A stretch of DNA of 64,000 nucleotides from Picochlorum sp. 'celeri' (taxonomy: Eukaryota > Chlorophyta > Trebouxiophyceae), in NCBI GenBank assembly GCA_010909725.1, contig JAACMV010000007.1, positions 434,001 to 498,000 on the forward strand, written 5' to 3'. The notes beneath the pieces are model-generated. The model was not told the DNA's origin, did no database searches, and worked only from the letters and a program-made list of their open reading frames with translations. The position numbers and the translations under genes are program-made. This document shows positions 43,216 through 55,651 of this stretch, one piece after another (the first letter of the stretch is position 1; the number at the start of each line of letters is the position of its first letter).

Positions 43216-44350
43216 ATGATGACTGCTCTTGGTAGGACGGCACGGCATGTCAGTGCGTTTCAGGCTGTTGTTCCATTTCGATGCATGTATCCATGTCGCA
43301 CAGATATAATTAGAAGAAAAGGATTGTTTAGATGCTATTCAACGGCACCAGATGGCTCGAGGACAGACGAAGTTCTGAGGACACTGAGTGAGAACGGGCA
43401 AGTCTCCATCATTGTCGTCGATGGAACTCGTCTCGTTCAGGAGGTATGATTTATTATTTTAAATTTTGAATGTGATGATGGAGCGGGATTGTCCTATGCG
43501 CTTACTTGGATGTATACTACTTGTACAGGCTTGTACACGCCATAATACTGCACCAACAGCGTCAGCTGCTCTAGGGAGAGCAATCCTTGGTACATTGATG
43601 ATGTCTTGCTTTCGAGGGGAGGGAGAGAAGACGCAAGTGACGTTCAAGGGTGATGGTCCGTTTGGGATGATACAGGTGGTCAGTGAGTCCTCAGGTCAGG
43701 TCAAAGGTCTGATAGGGAACCCAGAAGTGAATTTTCCTCTGCGAGATAGTGATAATAAGCTTGATGTGTCTCAGGGGGTTGGACGGGGAGTACTATCGGT
43801 TGTCAGATCGCTTCCTTTTACAGACAAAGGCTGGCAGGCACCATATACAGGCATGGTTCCAATCACTACAGGGGAAATTGCAGAGGATCTTGCCACATAT
43901 TTGGCAGATTCTGAACAAGTACAATCAGCACTTGGGCTCGGTGTTTCTGTCGGTAGAGATTTGCAGATTGATGCTGCAGGAGGTTTTCTTGTCCAGGTTT
44001 TGCCTTTTGCAGAGGAGGAGACTATTGCTCAGTTGGAACTCAACATATCGAAAGCAGGAAGTATGAGTAAGATGCTCAAAGACGGATTGAATCCAAAGCA
44101 AATAACTGATATTTTATTGGAAGGATTGGGTTCTGGGGGTGATGGATTCTCCCTGCAACCAACATATGGACCATGTGAGCCAGAAAGCTTGAAATCAAGA
44201 ATGGCGAGTGCCGTGGCTGCATTAGGTGAGAAGGAAGTGAAAGATATTATAGAAGAGCAAGGACACGTGGAAGTGACATGCGAATTCTGCAAACAAACGT
44301 ATCAATTCACAGAAGAGCAAATCATGGAAGTACTGCAAGACAGCGAGTGA
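43216..44350 (+). CDS. HSP33: HSP33 redox chaperone, organelle-targeted
   Basis: Exon 1 (43216-43443) starts MMTALGRTARHVSAFQAVVP, an import-type leader; exon 2 is 43529-44350. Total 349 aa. The HSP33 core shows the ACTRHNTAPTASAALGRAIL block, VTFKGDGPFGMIQVVSESSG, VKGLIGNPEVNFPLRD and YTGMVPITTGEIAEDLATYL. The redox switch normally has CxC plus CxxC holding zinc. Here the second pair is intact (EVTCEFCKQTYQF) but the first reads YGPCEPESL, so one ligand is missing. Family knowledge: HSP33 is activated as a holdase by oxidation of those cysteines. The three-Cys form may be general for green-lineage HSP33. TGTAA at 44393-44397. Confidence 0.93.
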
Positions 44351-44484
44351 TATGACATATTTGTTTCTTATTTCTTATTTCATTGTCGCAAATGTAATTC
44401 ATTCATAGCTCGATTCTTCATCGGTGCAGTCTACTTGATGAATAATCATCGACATGCTTCAAAATGTGTCACAGCAGGCGCTAG

Positions 44485-44540
44485 CCTCTCAGGCTCGAGA
44501 GTGAACCTCTTCGCTGAGAGAGGTTCACTGCAGTGAGAGG
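44485..44540. repeat. two-tier inverted repeat (hairpin/cruciform)
   Basis: Inner arms AGTGAACCTCT (44500-44510) and AGAGGTTCACT (44519-44529) are perfect over 11 bases with an 8-base loop. An outer pair CCTCTCA (44485-44491) and TGAGAGG (44534-44540) adds 7 more across an asymmetric internal loop. It sits in the 328-base gap between HSP33 and the XRCC2-like gene. Confidence 0.65.
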
Positions 44541-44678
44541 GCCCATCTCAAACAAGGTGATTGCCTTTGATGTCGGATTCCTCCTCCAAAGTCTATTAAT
44601 ATCAATAAAAATATACCATGTATCATTAATATACCGCAATGCCTATATGAGGCGCTCTATTTGTACTGTACTTGGGTC

Positions 44679-45721
44679 ATGGATGAGGCAACACTTGCAC
44701 TCTTAAAACCCGATGAGAGTCTTGGACAGTATCTCTCTCGGAGTAAAAAAGATAAAATAGAGTCTGGAGTGCCAGTTTTGGATAGATGTACAGCATTTCA
44801 TAGGTCTGATGTGGTGGAGTTAAGTGGGGTAGTTGGTTCAGGCAAGACGGAATTTTTATACTCTGTACGTGCGCCATGCCGTGGATACTTTGCAGAAGAA
44901 GATGCATGTTGCTTATCATTTGTGCTGTAGGTCGCTGTATCGTGTATATTGCCACGTGTGGCCAATGGTGTGGACTTTGGTGGGAGAGGTCAACATGTGA
45001 TATTCCTGGATTTGGATTATAAATTCGACATTTTTAGGGTGTCGAATCTGCTGCAGCATAGAATACAAAGTACTCTGAGAGCTTCAAGGTATGGATGATG
45101 GTGATATTGCTTTTATATGGTCGCTGACGAATTGTTGTCGATGAGTGTAGGTCGGCAGGATCTACCAAGCTCAATGTGGAGATTGTAGAAATTGTGACGC
45201 AGACATTCGAGAGACTTCATGTGTTTCGATGTGAAAACAGCTTTCAATTTCTAGCTACGCTCAAGAGTTTGTCGATTGATTTCCTTCCGACATTGTATAG
45301 TGAGGGAGGATCACTTGGTGCAATCCTGGTGGATGACATTTCATCCTATTGGGATGTCCAAAAGGAATTAAAGGAACATAGACGATCGTCTTCTCGACGT
45401 CATAGCTCGAGCAAGGAAGGCACAAGTACTCTAGAAAGTATTCGAAAGACTTTAGAGGAGCTTCAAACATTATGTCAAGTTCCTATATTTGTCACACGGA
45501 GGGTGCCTCGAGCAGTACGTGAGAACCCATCGTACGAGCTCAATGCTCTGTGGACAGACTTTATAACAAAGTCGGCCAGTTTAGGGATACTAGGTAAGCA
45601 GCCATCAATTGCTGCTCCTTGTAGGCCGAATGTTCGTAGAATATCATGGGTTAAACCAGAGTTGCACACAGAAGTCAACTTTGTGATTGAAAAAGGTGGT
45701 GGAGTTCAATCCTGTTCATAG
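44679..45721 (+). CDS. XRCC2: XRCC2-like RAD51 paralogue
   Basis: Three exons (44679-44864, 44931-45088, 45151-45721) give 304 aa. Walker A is ELSGVVGSGKTEFLYS, where the Glu after GKT is characteristic of XRCC2. Walker B is HVIFLDLDYKFDIFRVSNLL, matching XRCC2's LFIDTDYHFDMLRL. The fold continues with LHVFRCENSFQFLATLKSL and GSLGAILVDDISSYWDVQKE. Family knowledge: XRCC2 works with RAD51D in the BCDX2 complex for homologous recombination. Most of the RecA core is present but the N-terminal helical domain of RAD51 itself is not, as expected. The start at 44679 is the first Met. Confidence 0.85.
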
Positions 45722-45818
45722 AAATGTATGTGTCAAATATCGAACCTAATGTTACAAACTCATATCCAAAGAAGACAAATCCAAATATCCGATAATAACC
45801 ACAGCCACATGGCATGGC

Positions 45819-47764
<1,946 letters not shown>

Positions 47765-47948
47765 ACTAGTTATATATTCGTATAAATACAAGATTCTTGG
47801 AAGGGTGATTGTTGGCTATGAGGGGATGATAGCATGCTGGATTGTTTACTTGATCCTGTCAAATCACATTGTTGACCGGAGGTCTCTTTGCAATTCTATC
47901 ACCTTGTTCTCTTTTGCAAAACATATTACAACATCAATTCAGAGGAAA

Positions 47949-48827
47949 CTACTTTAAGCAATTACCTCCTGAAAAACATACAGAGGCAAAGATAATCACG
48001 GCTATCAGGATGACGACGAGAACAACAATGATTTGTACTTTGAAATTCTGCCACCACATTTTGTTCCTCAGACTCCTCCCAGTCTTATGAAATTTATCAG
48101 CTTGGAAACGCAAATTGTCAGTCTTATCAACAAGAAGTTCAATCTTCTCACCTCGTTCGAGGACTCGTTCAATATTCTCTACCATGATGCCTTTGACTTC
48201 GTCAACCTTCTTCTGGACCTCTGCTGCTTTGGAGACTTCGTCGGGATGGGTCTCGCAGTACTCCATCCAGTATTTCAGTCTCGCTCCAAATGATTTATCT
48301 AAAGAATGTGCCGAGGCAGAGGCACCCTTGTCTGCCCATTTGGCAAACCACTCATCCCTGACTTTTTCAACAAAAGCAAAGGGAATGGCCCTCCCATATG
48401 CGTCGTCAGCAACAGCTAGGAATGTATATCCTTGAGAAGATAGATAGTTGAATGCTACACAAGGGAAGAAAGGTCCTGTCAGGAGCACAAGTAGACAAGC
48501 GACAAGTGATCGGCTTGAGCCGGGTTGGAATACGTACTATGACCATCACAAGAGTAGGTAAACTTGGCATTGTTTCCCTGAGATCCTTTTTCAAGTGCCT
48601 GTATGGACATGTGTGTATTAGTTTGTGAATATACGAAAATGACAGAGATCACTCCGGACACGCTGTCGACGCGTTCGCCCTGCCATTGCTGTATCTTCTC
48701 TTAGAAAGCATTTTAACGCAGTCATATATCACACCTGAATGGCAATAACGCTAAAGTTGCCTGTGTATGCTGTGTAATCAGCAAGGACCGTTGTCCCACG
48801 GGCAACGAAACTGTAAATAAGAGGCAT
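47949..48827 (-). CDS. longin-domain R-SNARE (VAMP72-like)
   Basis: Three exons (48827-48735, 48598-48538, 48454-47949) give 219 aa. The longin domain opens with [20 protein letters not shown] and [16 protein letters not shown], typical of VAMP7-type proteins. The SNARE helix has the central Arg in [20 protein letters not shown], followed by [20 protein letters not shown] and a C-terminal anchor ([20 protein letters not shown]). Family knowledge: plant VAMP72 R-SNAREs mediate fusion at the plasma membrane and endosomes. All exon phases fit. TTACA at about 47924, TGTAA on the coding strand, is a plausible 3' signal. Confidence 0.93.
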
Positions 48828-49094
48828 CCTATGAGTGTATCCGCCTCTATTTTGCCATGAAAATATGGAAATATTTCATGAATGAGTTGGATGGGGGTGG
48901 TTGGCAGAGTCAAATGATTGGCGCGGAGGGGTCAGTGCCCTTGATGTATCAGAGAGAGCAACATGCGCAGGGCACGCGCGAGCGACACTTGGATCTATTT
49001 ATATATACATCTGACGCAGGCCTCACATGGTAGGAGAAGTTAGGGTGGTGATGCGCGACTCGATGAGAATATCGTTACAAATAGAAGACAAACG

Positions 49095-51008
49095 TTAGAG
49101 AATTCCAGTGCTGCCACAGCAACTTGGTGGTTCCATGAACCTCACATCAACCTCTGCTGCGGGGTCGACAGCTGCTGTAGCTCCTCCAGATGTAATAGAA
49201 CCTGCCTTTTCACCAATATGGCCCATGAGAAGGGCACCTACCATGTATCCAAAGACAACAGCAACAATGATGCCAATGTTGAATGTCATGACAATGAGCA
49301 TGAGCATGTAATCCAAAAATACAACAATACCAGAGAATGCAGAGCGGACAATGTTCCTCTTGAATTGGGCCTTTGTAAACTTGCACCATCCAAACAACTC
49401 ATCGAATGCTCTCACACCAAAGTTTTTGACACGTTGGCCAGTTGTTTCTGTCGTGTCTTTTGATGAGCTACCTCCACAACATCCCTCTCCACTGCTATTT
49501 CCTGCACCGATTGGGTCTCTTTCATCATCGGATTTCTGATCTTCTAAGCGTCCACCGCATGCAATATTGCGGCAAGGCAAAATTGGGCGCTTGGAAGCCC
49601 ACGTGAGCTCTTGCTGGATCCTGAAAGCTTTCAACCACTGAACCAAAACTGCTCCGAAGAAACAGGCAACGAGGGTTCCAAAGTAATATCCTCCATTTGT
49701 TGGTACCCATTCTTTAATCAAAACAATGTCTCGAATACCAGTGTGGAGCCACATTCTCATTGGTGGCAAGCCCTGCTCCTCCCCAGTTCCGCAAAGCTGA
49801 GAGAAATCATCTCCTGTTGATGTGCACATGGCAAAGAATTTCGAGCATCCTGCCATATACGGCATTCCCAAGCATATTTCTGATAATGAATCCAATGGAT
49901 GTGGGCAATTGCTGATGGATGTACATTTTTCACATCCAACCATGCCATGGTCAGAGCAAAGAGAGATGACAGTATTGGTAGCTTCCTCTGTGCTTGGGGC
50001 AGATGGAATTGGCTTTTCTGTTGAGCACTGCGCCACAACAGATCCTGGTGAGAAGCAAAGACTGTTGTAATTGGAGCAGTCTCTCATGGAACTCATCTCC
50101 TCACAGATTGTTCCCAAAAGGCTGAAGGGCGAACACCAATCACCCTCTGCAGTCCCATTTGTGCATGCTGTTCTGAAGGAGCAACCAACCATATTTGGCA
50201 TCGAAATGCACAAATTTTCCAAGTCTTCCTGCACAATTGATTCTGGCATGATGTAATCGGCACAAGAAGCCTGTGTTGGATCTGAAATGCAGGAGTCATT
50301 GGAACTGGCAGTGTTGGTATTCTCCATATCGCCCATGTCAGCAGCACTTGGTGAAGGCTTTCCAGTACAAAGGCTGCTAAATGCACTCTCCTCTGCTGTA
50401 ACCTTACAGAAGTCAACCCAAATTTCGCAACCTGTCATCCACATTCCCAAGCAGACTGTCGAAATAGACTGCAATGGATTGGGGCACTGTTGCCTAATGA
50501 CCAACTCTGTCGAATCTTTTGGTACATCTTTGCATGTTTCACAGCCCACCATATCTGGCATCGCGTTACACATGTTGATGGTTGCCTGATAAATGGTGTC
50601 TACAGATGGAATCCCCTCAATCACAGAACTCTCCTTGCAGGCTGGAACATTCGTGCCATCAGAACAAAGCCTCTGATATTTTGTGCATTCTTGATTGGAA
50701 TCAATTTCACTGCACGTTGTTAAAAGTAAACTCAAGGGATCGCACATACTATCCGTCTGTGAGACTGTCTTGCAAGCAGCAGCCATAGAACAACCTGTTG
50801 GCCATCCTGATTGGGACACACCCAAGCTCTCCTCCTTGCATATGGCATCCAAACTTTGCGTGACTTGATCTTGAGACACTTCAAAGGTAGAACAAGCGTC
50901 ACTCGATGGATCCGTGAAGCATTCTTCCTGAGCACGTCCAGACCCAACTAGCAAGAGCAAAACCGCAACAAAAATTAGACCTGTGCTCTTATCAGTATAC
51001 ATTTTCAT
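49095..51008 (-). CDS. CTR-type copper transporter with a long extracellular Cys-Met repeat region
   Basis: An intronless 637-residue frame. A signal peptide (LIFVAVLLLLVGSGRAQEE) opens a roughly 420-residue Cys-rich ectodomain. It repeats the pattern CxxMxxMxxC or close variants: CNAMPDMVGCETC, CLGMWMTGCEIWVDFC, CISMPNMVGCSFRTAC, CSDHGMVGCEKC, CLGMPYMAGCSKFFAMC. The Ctr core follows: MRMWLHTGIRDIVLIKEWVP, TM1 GYYFGTLVACFFGAVLVQWL, TM2 with MxxxM (YMLMLIVMTFNIGIIVAVVF) and TM3 GYMVGALLMGHIGE with GxxxG. Family knowledge: Ctr trimers import Cu(I); Chlamydomonas CTR1 and CTR2 carry this Cys-Met motif. The repeats probably scavenge copper at the cell surface. Its expression may respond to copper, but no element was identified. 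Confidence 0.93.
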   Translation of the reverse strand: MKMYTDKSTGLIFVAVLLLLVGSGRAQEECFTDPSSDACSTFEVSQDQVTQSLDAICKEESLGVSQSGWPTGCSMAAACKTVSQTDSMCDPLSLLLTTCSEIDSNQECTKYQRLCSDGTNVPACKESSVIEGIPSVDTIYQATINMCNAMPDMVGCETCKDVPKDSTELVIRQQCPNPLQSISTVCLGMWMTGCEIWVDFCKVTAEESAFSSLCTGKPSPSAADMGDMENTNTASSNDSCISDPTQASCADYIMPESIVQEDLENLCISMPNMVGCSFRTACTNGTAEGDWCSPFSLLGTICEEMSSMRDCSNYNSLCFSPGSVVAQCSTEKPIPSAPSTEEATNTVISLCSDHGMVGCEKCTSISNCPHPLDSLSEICLGMPYMAGCSKFFAMCTSTGDDFSQLCGTGEEQGLPPMRMWLHTGIRDIVLIKEWVPTNGGYYFGTLVACFFGAVLVQWLKAFRIQQELTWASKRPILPCRNIACGGRLEDQKSDDERDPIGAGNSSGEGCCGGSSSKDTTETTGQRVKNFGVRAFDELFGWCKFTKAQFKRNIVRSAFSGIVVFLDYMLMLIVMTFNIGIIVAVVFGYMVGALLMGHIGEKAGSITSGGATAAVDPAAEVDVRFMEPPSCCGSTGIL

Positions 51009-51483
51009 GGGTATAATAGGATTTTTAATATCAATATAAACTCAAAATTCGTTTGTTGCTATCAATGTACCACTTTTCCAGCCGTTGCTGCGAGGTCAAG
51101 GGATGTTCCAGCTCCGTAAGGTGGTATCCTAACTTTTGACCTGTTGCTTCCACCCAATAAGCTGTAAAAGTATATTTTGAATGAATAAACTGACAATTCC
51201 CAGTGCAGACACCACTGATATCCTGCGATTGGATGACGATCTCGTCACGTATAGCGCAATCCAAATATACTTTAAGTTTTATTTACGAATCTCGCCCTTC
51301 TCAGATTGGTAGCATGATCCGGTCAAATGATAATTTGAAACCGACCATGAAAGCATTTCTTGATGTCGAGATATTTTTTATTCTAAGGCGATAAGGCGAT
51401 CTTTTCGAATGGGAGACTCAAGATGACTTTAACATGATATAGAGAGTATCTGAATGGGTCAGGAGTAGAGCAAAGTCGTTGGA
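51009..51483. other. divergent promoter region between CTR and IMPACT genes
   Basis: A 475-base gap. A 77-residue minus-strand frame (51031-51264) exists just upstream of the CTR start but has no recognisable features and may be chance. No GTAC-rich copper-response cluster was noticed. Confidence 0.4.
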
Positions 51484-52233
51484 ATGCGCCAGCAGGCTGT
51501 CAGAGGAGTTGTTCGAGTGAACCACTCTTGCCACTCCGTGGGATTTAGGCGTCCTTATGATGCTGTATTTTCATATAGAAGTAGGTTTTATCAGGTTATG
51601 GCGTCTGGAAAGAGTCATCAGCACAGCGCTGAAATCTCGAGAACACTGCCAAAAGAAGAGTTTTATGTAAACGAAATAGAGGTGAAGAAAAGTAAATTTG
51701 TGGCGACCGCGTGGCATGTGGGATCTGCCGAAGAAGCAATGGCATTGATTGATCGATCGAAGGATGTTAGTGCGTCTCACAATTGTTTCGCGTATAGGAT
51801 TGGAGGCGATTGCAGGGCATCTGATGATGGTGAGCCATCAAATACAGCAGGGTCCCCGATTTTGAGGGTTATCGAAGGCATGAATTTAGATAATGTGGCA
51901 GTTATGGTAACCAGATATTTCGGAGGAACAAAATTAGGAACTGGTGGACTCGTGCGAGCGTACAGTAGCGCAGCAAGGGAGTTGTTACAGCAAACTCCAC
52001 TTGTAGAGTGCAAGCATGTGGTAGAAGTGACGGTAAAAGTCCCCGTGGATGCGATAGGAATAGCTTTTAGTGTTCTAGATTCTTTAGGGGCAGTTAAAAA
52101 AAATGAAGTCTTCGACGAGTCGGGTGGTAATACGTTCAACATAACATTCGCAGTTGATGCAGAGAAGGAAAACGATGCCCTGCAACAACTGAAAAATGGG
52201 AGCCGTGGTAGAATAGTTCTTGTCTCTGAATAA
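51484..52233 (+). CDS. IMPACT/YigZ (UPF0029) family protein, organelle-targeted
   Basis: An intronless 249-residue frame. About 60 N-terminal residues with Arg and Ser (MRQQAVRGVVRVNHSCHSVG) suggest import. The UPF0029 domain is clear: EVKKSKFVATAWHVGSAEEA, SHNCFAYRIGGDCRASDDGE, PSNTAGSPILRVIEGMNLDN, VAVMVTRYFGGTKLGTGGLV and RAYSSAARELL. The C-terminal part (TVKVPVDAIGIAFSVLDSLG) is the small YigZ second domain. There is no RWD domain, so it is the YigZ type rather than IMPACT/YIH1 proper. Function is uncertain; the bacterial protein has been linked to translation or proline metabolism. TGTAA at about 52274. Confidence 0.88.
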   Translation: MRQQAVRGVVRVNHSCHSVGFRRPYDAVFSYRSRFYQVMASGKSHQHSAEISRTLPKEEFYVNEIEVKKSKFVATAWHVGSAEEAMALIDRSKDVSASHNCFAYRIGGDCRASDDGEPSNTAGSPILRVIEGMNLDNVAVMVTRYFGGTKLGTGGLVRAYSSAARELLQQTPLVECKHVVEVTVKVPVDAIGIAFSVLDSLGAVKKNEVFDESGGNTFNITFAVDAEKENDALQQLKNGSRGRIVLVSE

Positions 52234-52329
52234 ACACTCTTTACAATAGTAAGATTGGAAATGAGTTTTGCATGTAATGATCATAGTACAGTGAACGTTA
52301 CGTTAGCATGTGTGCATGCGGCGTGTCGA

Positions 52330-54312
52330 TCACTGGCCAAGATGAGCTTTGATTGCCTCTGTGGCAAGCTGGGCTTCAGTTTTTCCAGTCTTCTCTGCGG
52401 CAGATTTCAGCAAATCAGCAGCATCTGTAGATATTCCGATTTGTGGAAGATTTTTCATTTCACTTTGTGGAATATACGAGTCTTGCTGCTCCTTCAGGGC
52501 ATCAAAGCCGACTCTGCCACAGAAATCACCAAATGATTCACCCACACGCCTTTGTGACTTGAAGAGAGCGAAAATTGGTTCAAAGAATGACTCAAAATCG
52601 CTCAGCTTGACACGGTCTTGATAACGCTCTGCCAGACGTGCTCCACTAGGACTTCCCCCGAGCCAAATCTGATATGAGTTGGGCCCATCTCCAACAAATC
52701 CTAGTTCGGCATTATATGGTCTTGCACAGCCATTTGGGCATCCAGTCATCCGAATGACAAATTTCTCATCTTTATCCATTCCAAGATTCTCCAAAACGTT
52801 ACGAATGCGACTGATAACGTCTGGAAGGCCTCGCTCGGCTTCAGCAATTGCCAATCCACAGAGTGGCAATGCAGGGCATGCCATGGAACCAGCTTCCAAG
52901 GGGTCCCAGTCTTGGACGTCCTTTATACCCGCAGCAGACAATGATGAAATGATATCATCCTTCCAAGCTGGGGATATATTTCGCAGAATGAGATTCTGAT
53001 TAGCAGTGATGCTCACTGGAATTTCATATCTCTCAATCACAGCTCTGAGTGTCTTCTTTGCTTCACCCTTCAGTCGTCCATTCTGGACATAGATTCCATA
53101 TGCCAACTTTCCATCTCCTTGGTCCATCCAGCCTAAATAATCTTTAAATTCCCAAGCAGGCAGTGGTCGGAATGGCTCCATCTTCTTTCCATAGTACTGC
53201 TCCGTCACCTGGCGGAACTTGTCCACTCCCCAGTCGTGAATCAAATATTTCAGGCGGGCCTGCTTCCTGTCATCTCTGCGACCGTAATCACGCTGCACCG
53301 CGACAATCGCCTTGACAATATGGAAAATATCATCAGCGGGCACAAACCCTAAAGGATCTGCCAATCTCGGGAAGGTCGTTGCCTTTCCATGAGAACGACC
53401 CATGCCTCCCCCAACAAGCACATTGAATCCCTGCAACTTGCCTTCGGCATCAGTCATCACCACCAAGGCCAAATCATTTGTCAAAGCATCCACCGAGTTA
53501 TCTCCAGGAACTGTCACAGCAACCTTGAACTTACGGGGCAGGAACAAATTGCCATAAATTGGCTCTGGAGAACCCTCAAAATTTGTTCCAAACCCATTGA
53601 ATGCCCTATCAGCTGTCACTTTGGGATCCTCCATCTCATGGGAAAAGAATTTCTCACCATCCAACCAAACATCGTAATACGCTCCACTCTGAGGTGCCAG
53701 CAGATCAGCAACGTCATTCGCATATTTTTGCGCCAATAGATACTCTGGCTTGTCCGAAAACACCTCTGGTGGAGCCATGACATTTCTGTTCACATCCCCA
53801 CAAGCACCGAGGGTGCTTCCCATGGCCTTAATGACCGAAGAAAACACAGTCTTCAAATCCTGCTTCAAAACCCCGTGCAACTGGAATGTCTGGCGAGTTG
53901 TCAAGCGCAGCGTTCCATTGCCATACAAATCCGCCAACTCATCCATGACAAGGTACAACTGATTGGTCACGGAACCCGCAGGCTGCCTCGTTCGCATCAT
54001 AAATTGATATGCCTTACCAGCCCCAAATGTCCTCTTCTCTCTGTCATCCTGCTGATACGAACCGTGGAATTTCATGAGCTGCACCGCCTCTTCGCTAATA
54101 CTTGTCTCCTCAGTCACCAGCTCTTGCATAAGAGGGTGCCTCAGAAAGTCGGACTTCTCTTTTATTAATTCTACTTTGGATCGTTTAGGTCCCCTTGAGG
54201 ATGGAGGGCGAGACGGTGTTGCAACACATACAATTTTACCGCCTGTAAAGCGACTATGCGCCGCAACAGAACGTGTACCCACATGCCTCTTCATTTTTAT
54301 ATGCGAATGCAT
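52330..54312 (-). CDS. SIR: ferredoxin-dependent assimilatory sulfite reductase, plastid
   Basis: An intronless 660-residue frame. A transit peptide of about 50 residues is followed by the two SiR/NiR ferredoxin-like repeats: [47 protein letters not shown] and [20 protein letters not shown]. The siroheme/4Fe-4S ligands are [10 protein letters not shown] and [20 protein letters not shown]. Family knowledge: it reduces sulfite to sulfide with six electrons from ferredoxin in the chloroplast. VNRNVMAPP and [15 protein letters not shown] fav our sulfite over nitrite reductase. The C-terminal tail ([20 protein letters not shown]) is helical. Length is normal for plant SiR. Confidence 0.96.
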   Translation of the reverse strand: MHSHIKMKRHVGTRSVAAHSRFTGGKIVCVATPSRPPSSRGPKRSKVELIKEKSDFLRHPLMQELVTEETSISEEAVQLMKFHGSYQQDDREKRTFGAGKAYQFMMRTRQPAGSVTNQLYLVMDELADLYGNGTLRLTTRQTFQLHGVLKQDLKTVFSSVIKAMGSTLGACGDVNRNVMAPPEVFSDKPEYLLAQKYANDVADLLAPQSGAYYDVWLDGEKFFSHEMEDPKVTADRAFNGFGTNFEGSPEPIYGNLFLPRKFKVAVTVPGDNSVDALTNDLALVVMTDAEGKLQGFNVLVGGGMGRSHGKATTFPRLADPLGFVPADDIFHIVKAIVAVQRDYGRRDDRKQARLKYLIHDWGVDKFRQVTEQYYGKKMEPFRPLPAWEFKDYLGWMDQGDGKLAYGIYVQNGRLKGEAKKTLRAVIERYEIPVSITANQNLILRNISPAWKDDIISSLSAAGIKDVQDWDPLEAGSMACPALPLCGLAIAEAERGLPDVISRIRNVLENLGMDKDEKFVIRMTGCPNGCARPYNAELGFVGDGPNSYQIWLGGSPSGARLAERYQDRVKLSDFESFFEPIFALFKSQRRVGESFGDFCGRVGFDALKEQQDSYIPQSEMKNLPQIGISTDAADLLKSAAEKTGKTEAQLATEAIKAHLGQ

Positions 54313-54378
54313 TTTTGCTGCTCAAATATGACTTTGACGACTGCGTTTGACTGCAGATATCATCCACTCTCATAGAGC

Positions 54379-54511
54379 ATGGCAATCCATCGAAGAATTT
54401 CAACCATTACGGTCAATGGTGTGTCTCGATGGGATTCCTCTGCAACGAATTGTCAACGACTCAGCATCCGGTTCATGTCCCAGAGTATTCTCAGATATCA
54501 TGGTATATGAA
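54379..54511 (+). other. candidate first exon with presequence-like coding, gene assignment uncertain
   Basis: An open frame from ATG 54379 reads MAIHRRISTITVNGVSRWDS and ends IRFMSQSILRYH just before a GTATATG donor near 54500. This is Arg/Ser-rich and lacks acidic residues, like a mitochondrial presequence. It could be spliced to the downstream gene at 54723, but I found no intron chain with consistent phase. Confidence 0.25.
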
Positions 54512-54722
54512 TACCAGTATTCATTATTAGTGGATAAATAATGGTCTCGAGAGTGACTGATAGTAATATAGCGATGGTTGGTGTCATGGGCACCTCAACA
54601 AGCTGGTGACGATCTGGTAGGATTCAGGTACACGAAAACTTGGGTGCTGGGTCAATCACGTCGAATACACACATGCTTTCTATTATTTAGATTAGATAAC
54701 TTTATATTGACTCTCGAATCAT

Positions 54723-55595
54723 ATGGGTATCCGTTTCTTTCGGCGGAAGGGAAAGAGGTTGGAAACCTGTCAAACTGCTGGTCAACAGCTAGGCGATGAC
54801 CCAAGGGGAGGCAAAAGACGTGGTAAAGGAAGGAATGGAGGCTCATCGATTGATAATGGGTTGATTCGAGCCGTTGGTGTGGATAGATGTGCGGCTGGGG
54901 GTCGGCATTCTCAGAACATGGGCAAGGTGTTTGTTGCTCCTTGGTCCTATTCCCGTAAAGAGATCCAGGAGAAGATGGACAAGTACAGGGCAGAGAACTC
55001 GCGAATTCATTCCCGCCAAATAGTACCAGGAGATTTGATGCTTGGTGATACGGAAGGGTTGTGGGGGACAAGGTTTCGTATGGATGATGTTGAGGTTAGA
55101 AAGGAACATCAAAGGAAACTGGGTCTCTCTGAGCGGGAAGAAGCACGTTTGGAAAGGATCTTGTACACACAAAATGATGAATCCTCTCTCATTCGTGTCC
55201 TGGGCAGATCAAGGCATCGGTGTAGGAAGAGCATGGGTGCTGAGCGATGGAAGGAGTTTATGAACAGAGAAAAGAAGTCATTGAAGGAGCACGTATCCAT
55301 GCTGGAAAATAAATGGGGCAGGCGCTTTGTCGATTCTTGTCGGAGATTTATAGCAGACACACCCTTGGTGAAGAGAAGGGAGTCTGAACCTCTGCAGCGT
55401 GCTCATGTGGATGTTATTCATCCACCCATAGAATCGTCTCACACATCTAGGTTAGAGATGAAAACTAATGAGGATAGTCACGTAATAGGTAGCCTTAGGG
55501 AAAAGTACGACCTGAATATTGGTAAGGTAGTATCAACGGTTGTCCAAAATGATGACAGTTTTAGAATTCTAGCCCGCCCCACTTCTGCTGCGTAG
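54723..55595 (+). CDS. unknown basic 290-aa protein
   Basis: A single frame with an in-frame stop shortly upstream of the ATG at 54723. The protein is Arg/Lys-rich: MGIRFFRRKGKRLETCQTAG, a Gly/Arg stretch (GGKRRGKGRNGGSS), then helical charged segments (SYSRKEIQEKMDKYRAENSR; HQRKLGLSEREEARLERILY; RHRCRKSMGAERWKEFMNRE; KWGRRFVDSCRRFIADT). Composition suggests an RNA-binding or organellar ribosome-associated protein, but no family is recognised. An upstream presequence exon at 54379 is possible. It is convergent with the unknown gene ending at 55652. Confidence 0.55.
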   Translation: MGIRFFRRKGKRLETCQTAGQQLGDDPRGGKRRGKGRNGGSSIDNGLIRAVGVDRCAAGGRHSQNMGKVFVAPWSYSRKEIQEKMDKYRAENSRIHSRQIVPGDLMLGDTEGLWGTRFRMDDVEVRKEHQRKLGLSEREEARLERILYTQNDESSLIRVLGRSRHRCRKSMGAERWKEFMNREKKSLKEHVSMLENKWGRRFVDSCRRFIADTPLVKRRESEPLQRAHVDVIHPPIESSHTSRLEMKTNEDSHVIGSLREKYDLNIGKVVSTVVQNDDSFRILARPTSAA

Positions 55596-55651
55596 ACATT
55601 ACTCAATTCTACATACATGGATTTTGATATATCATTCATATATAGCGATAA

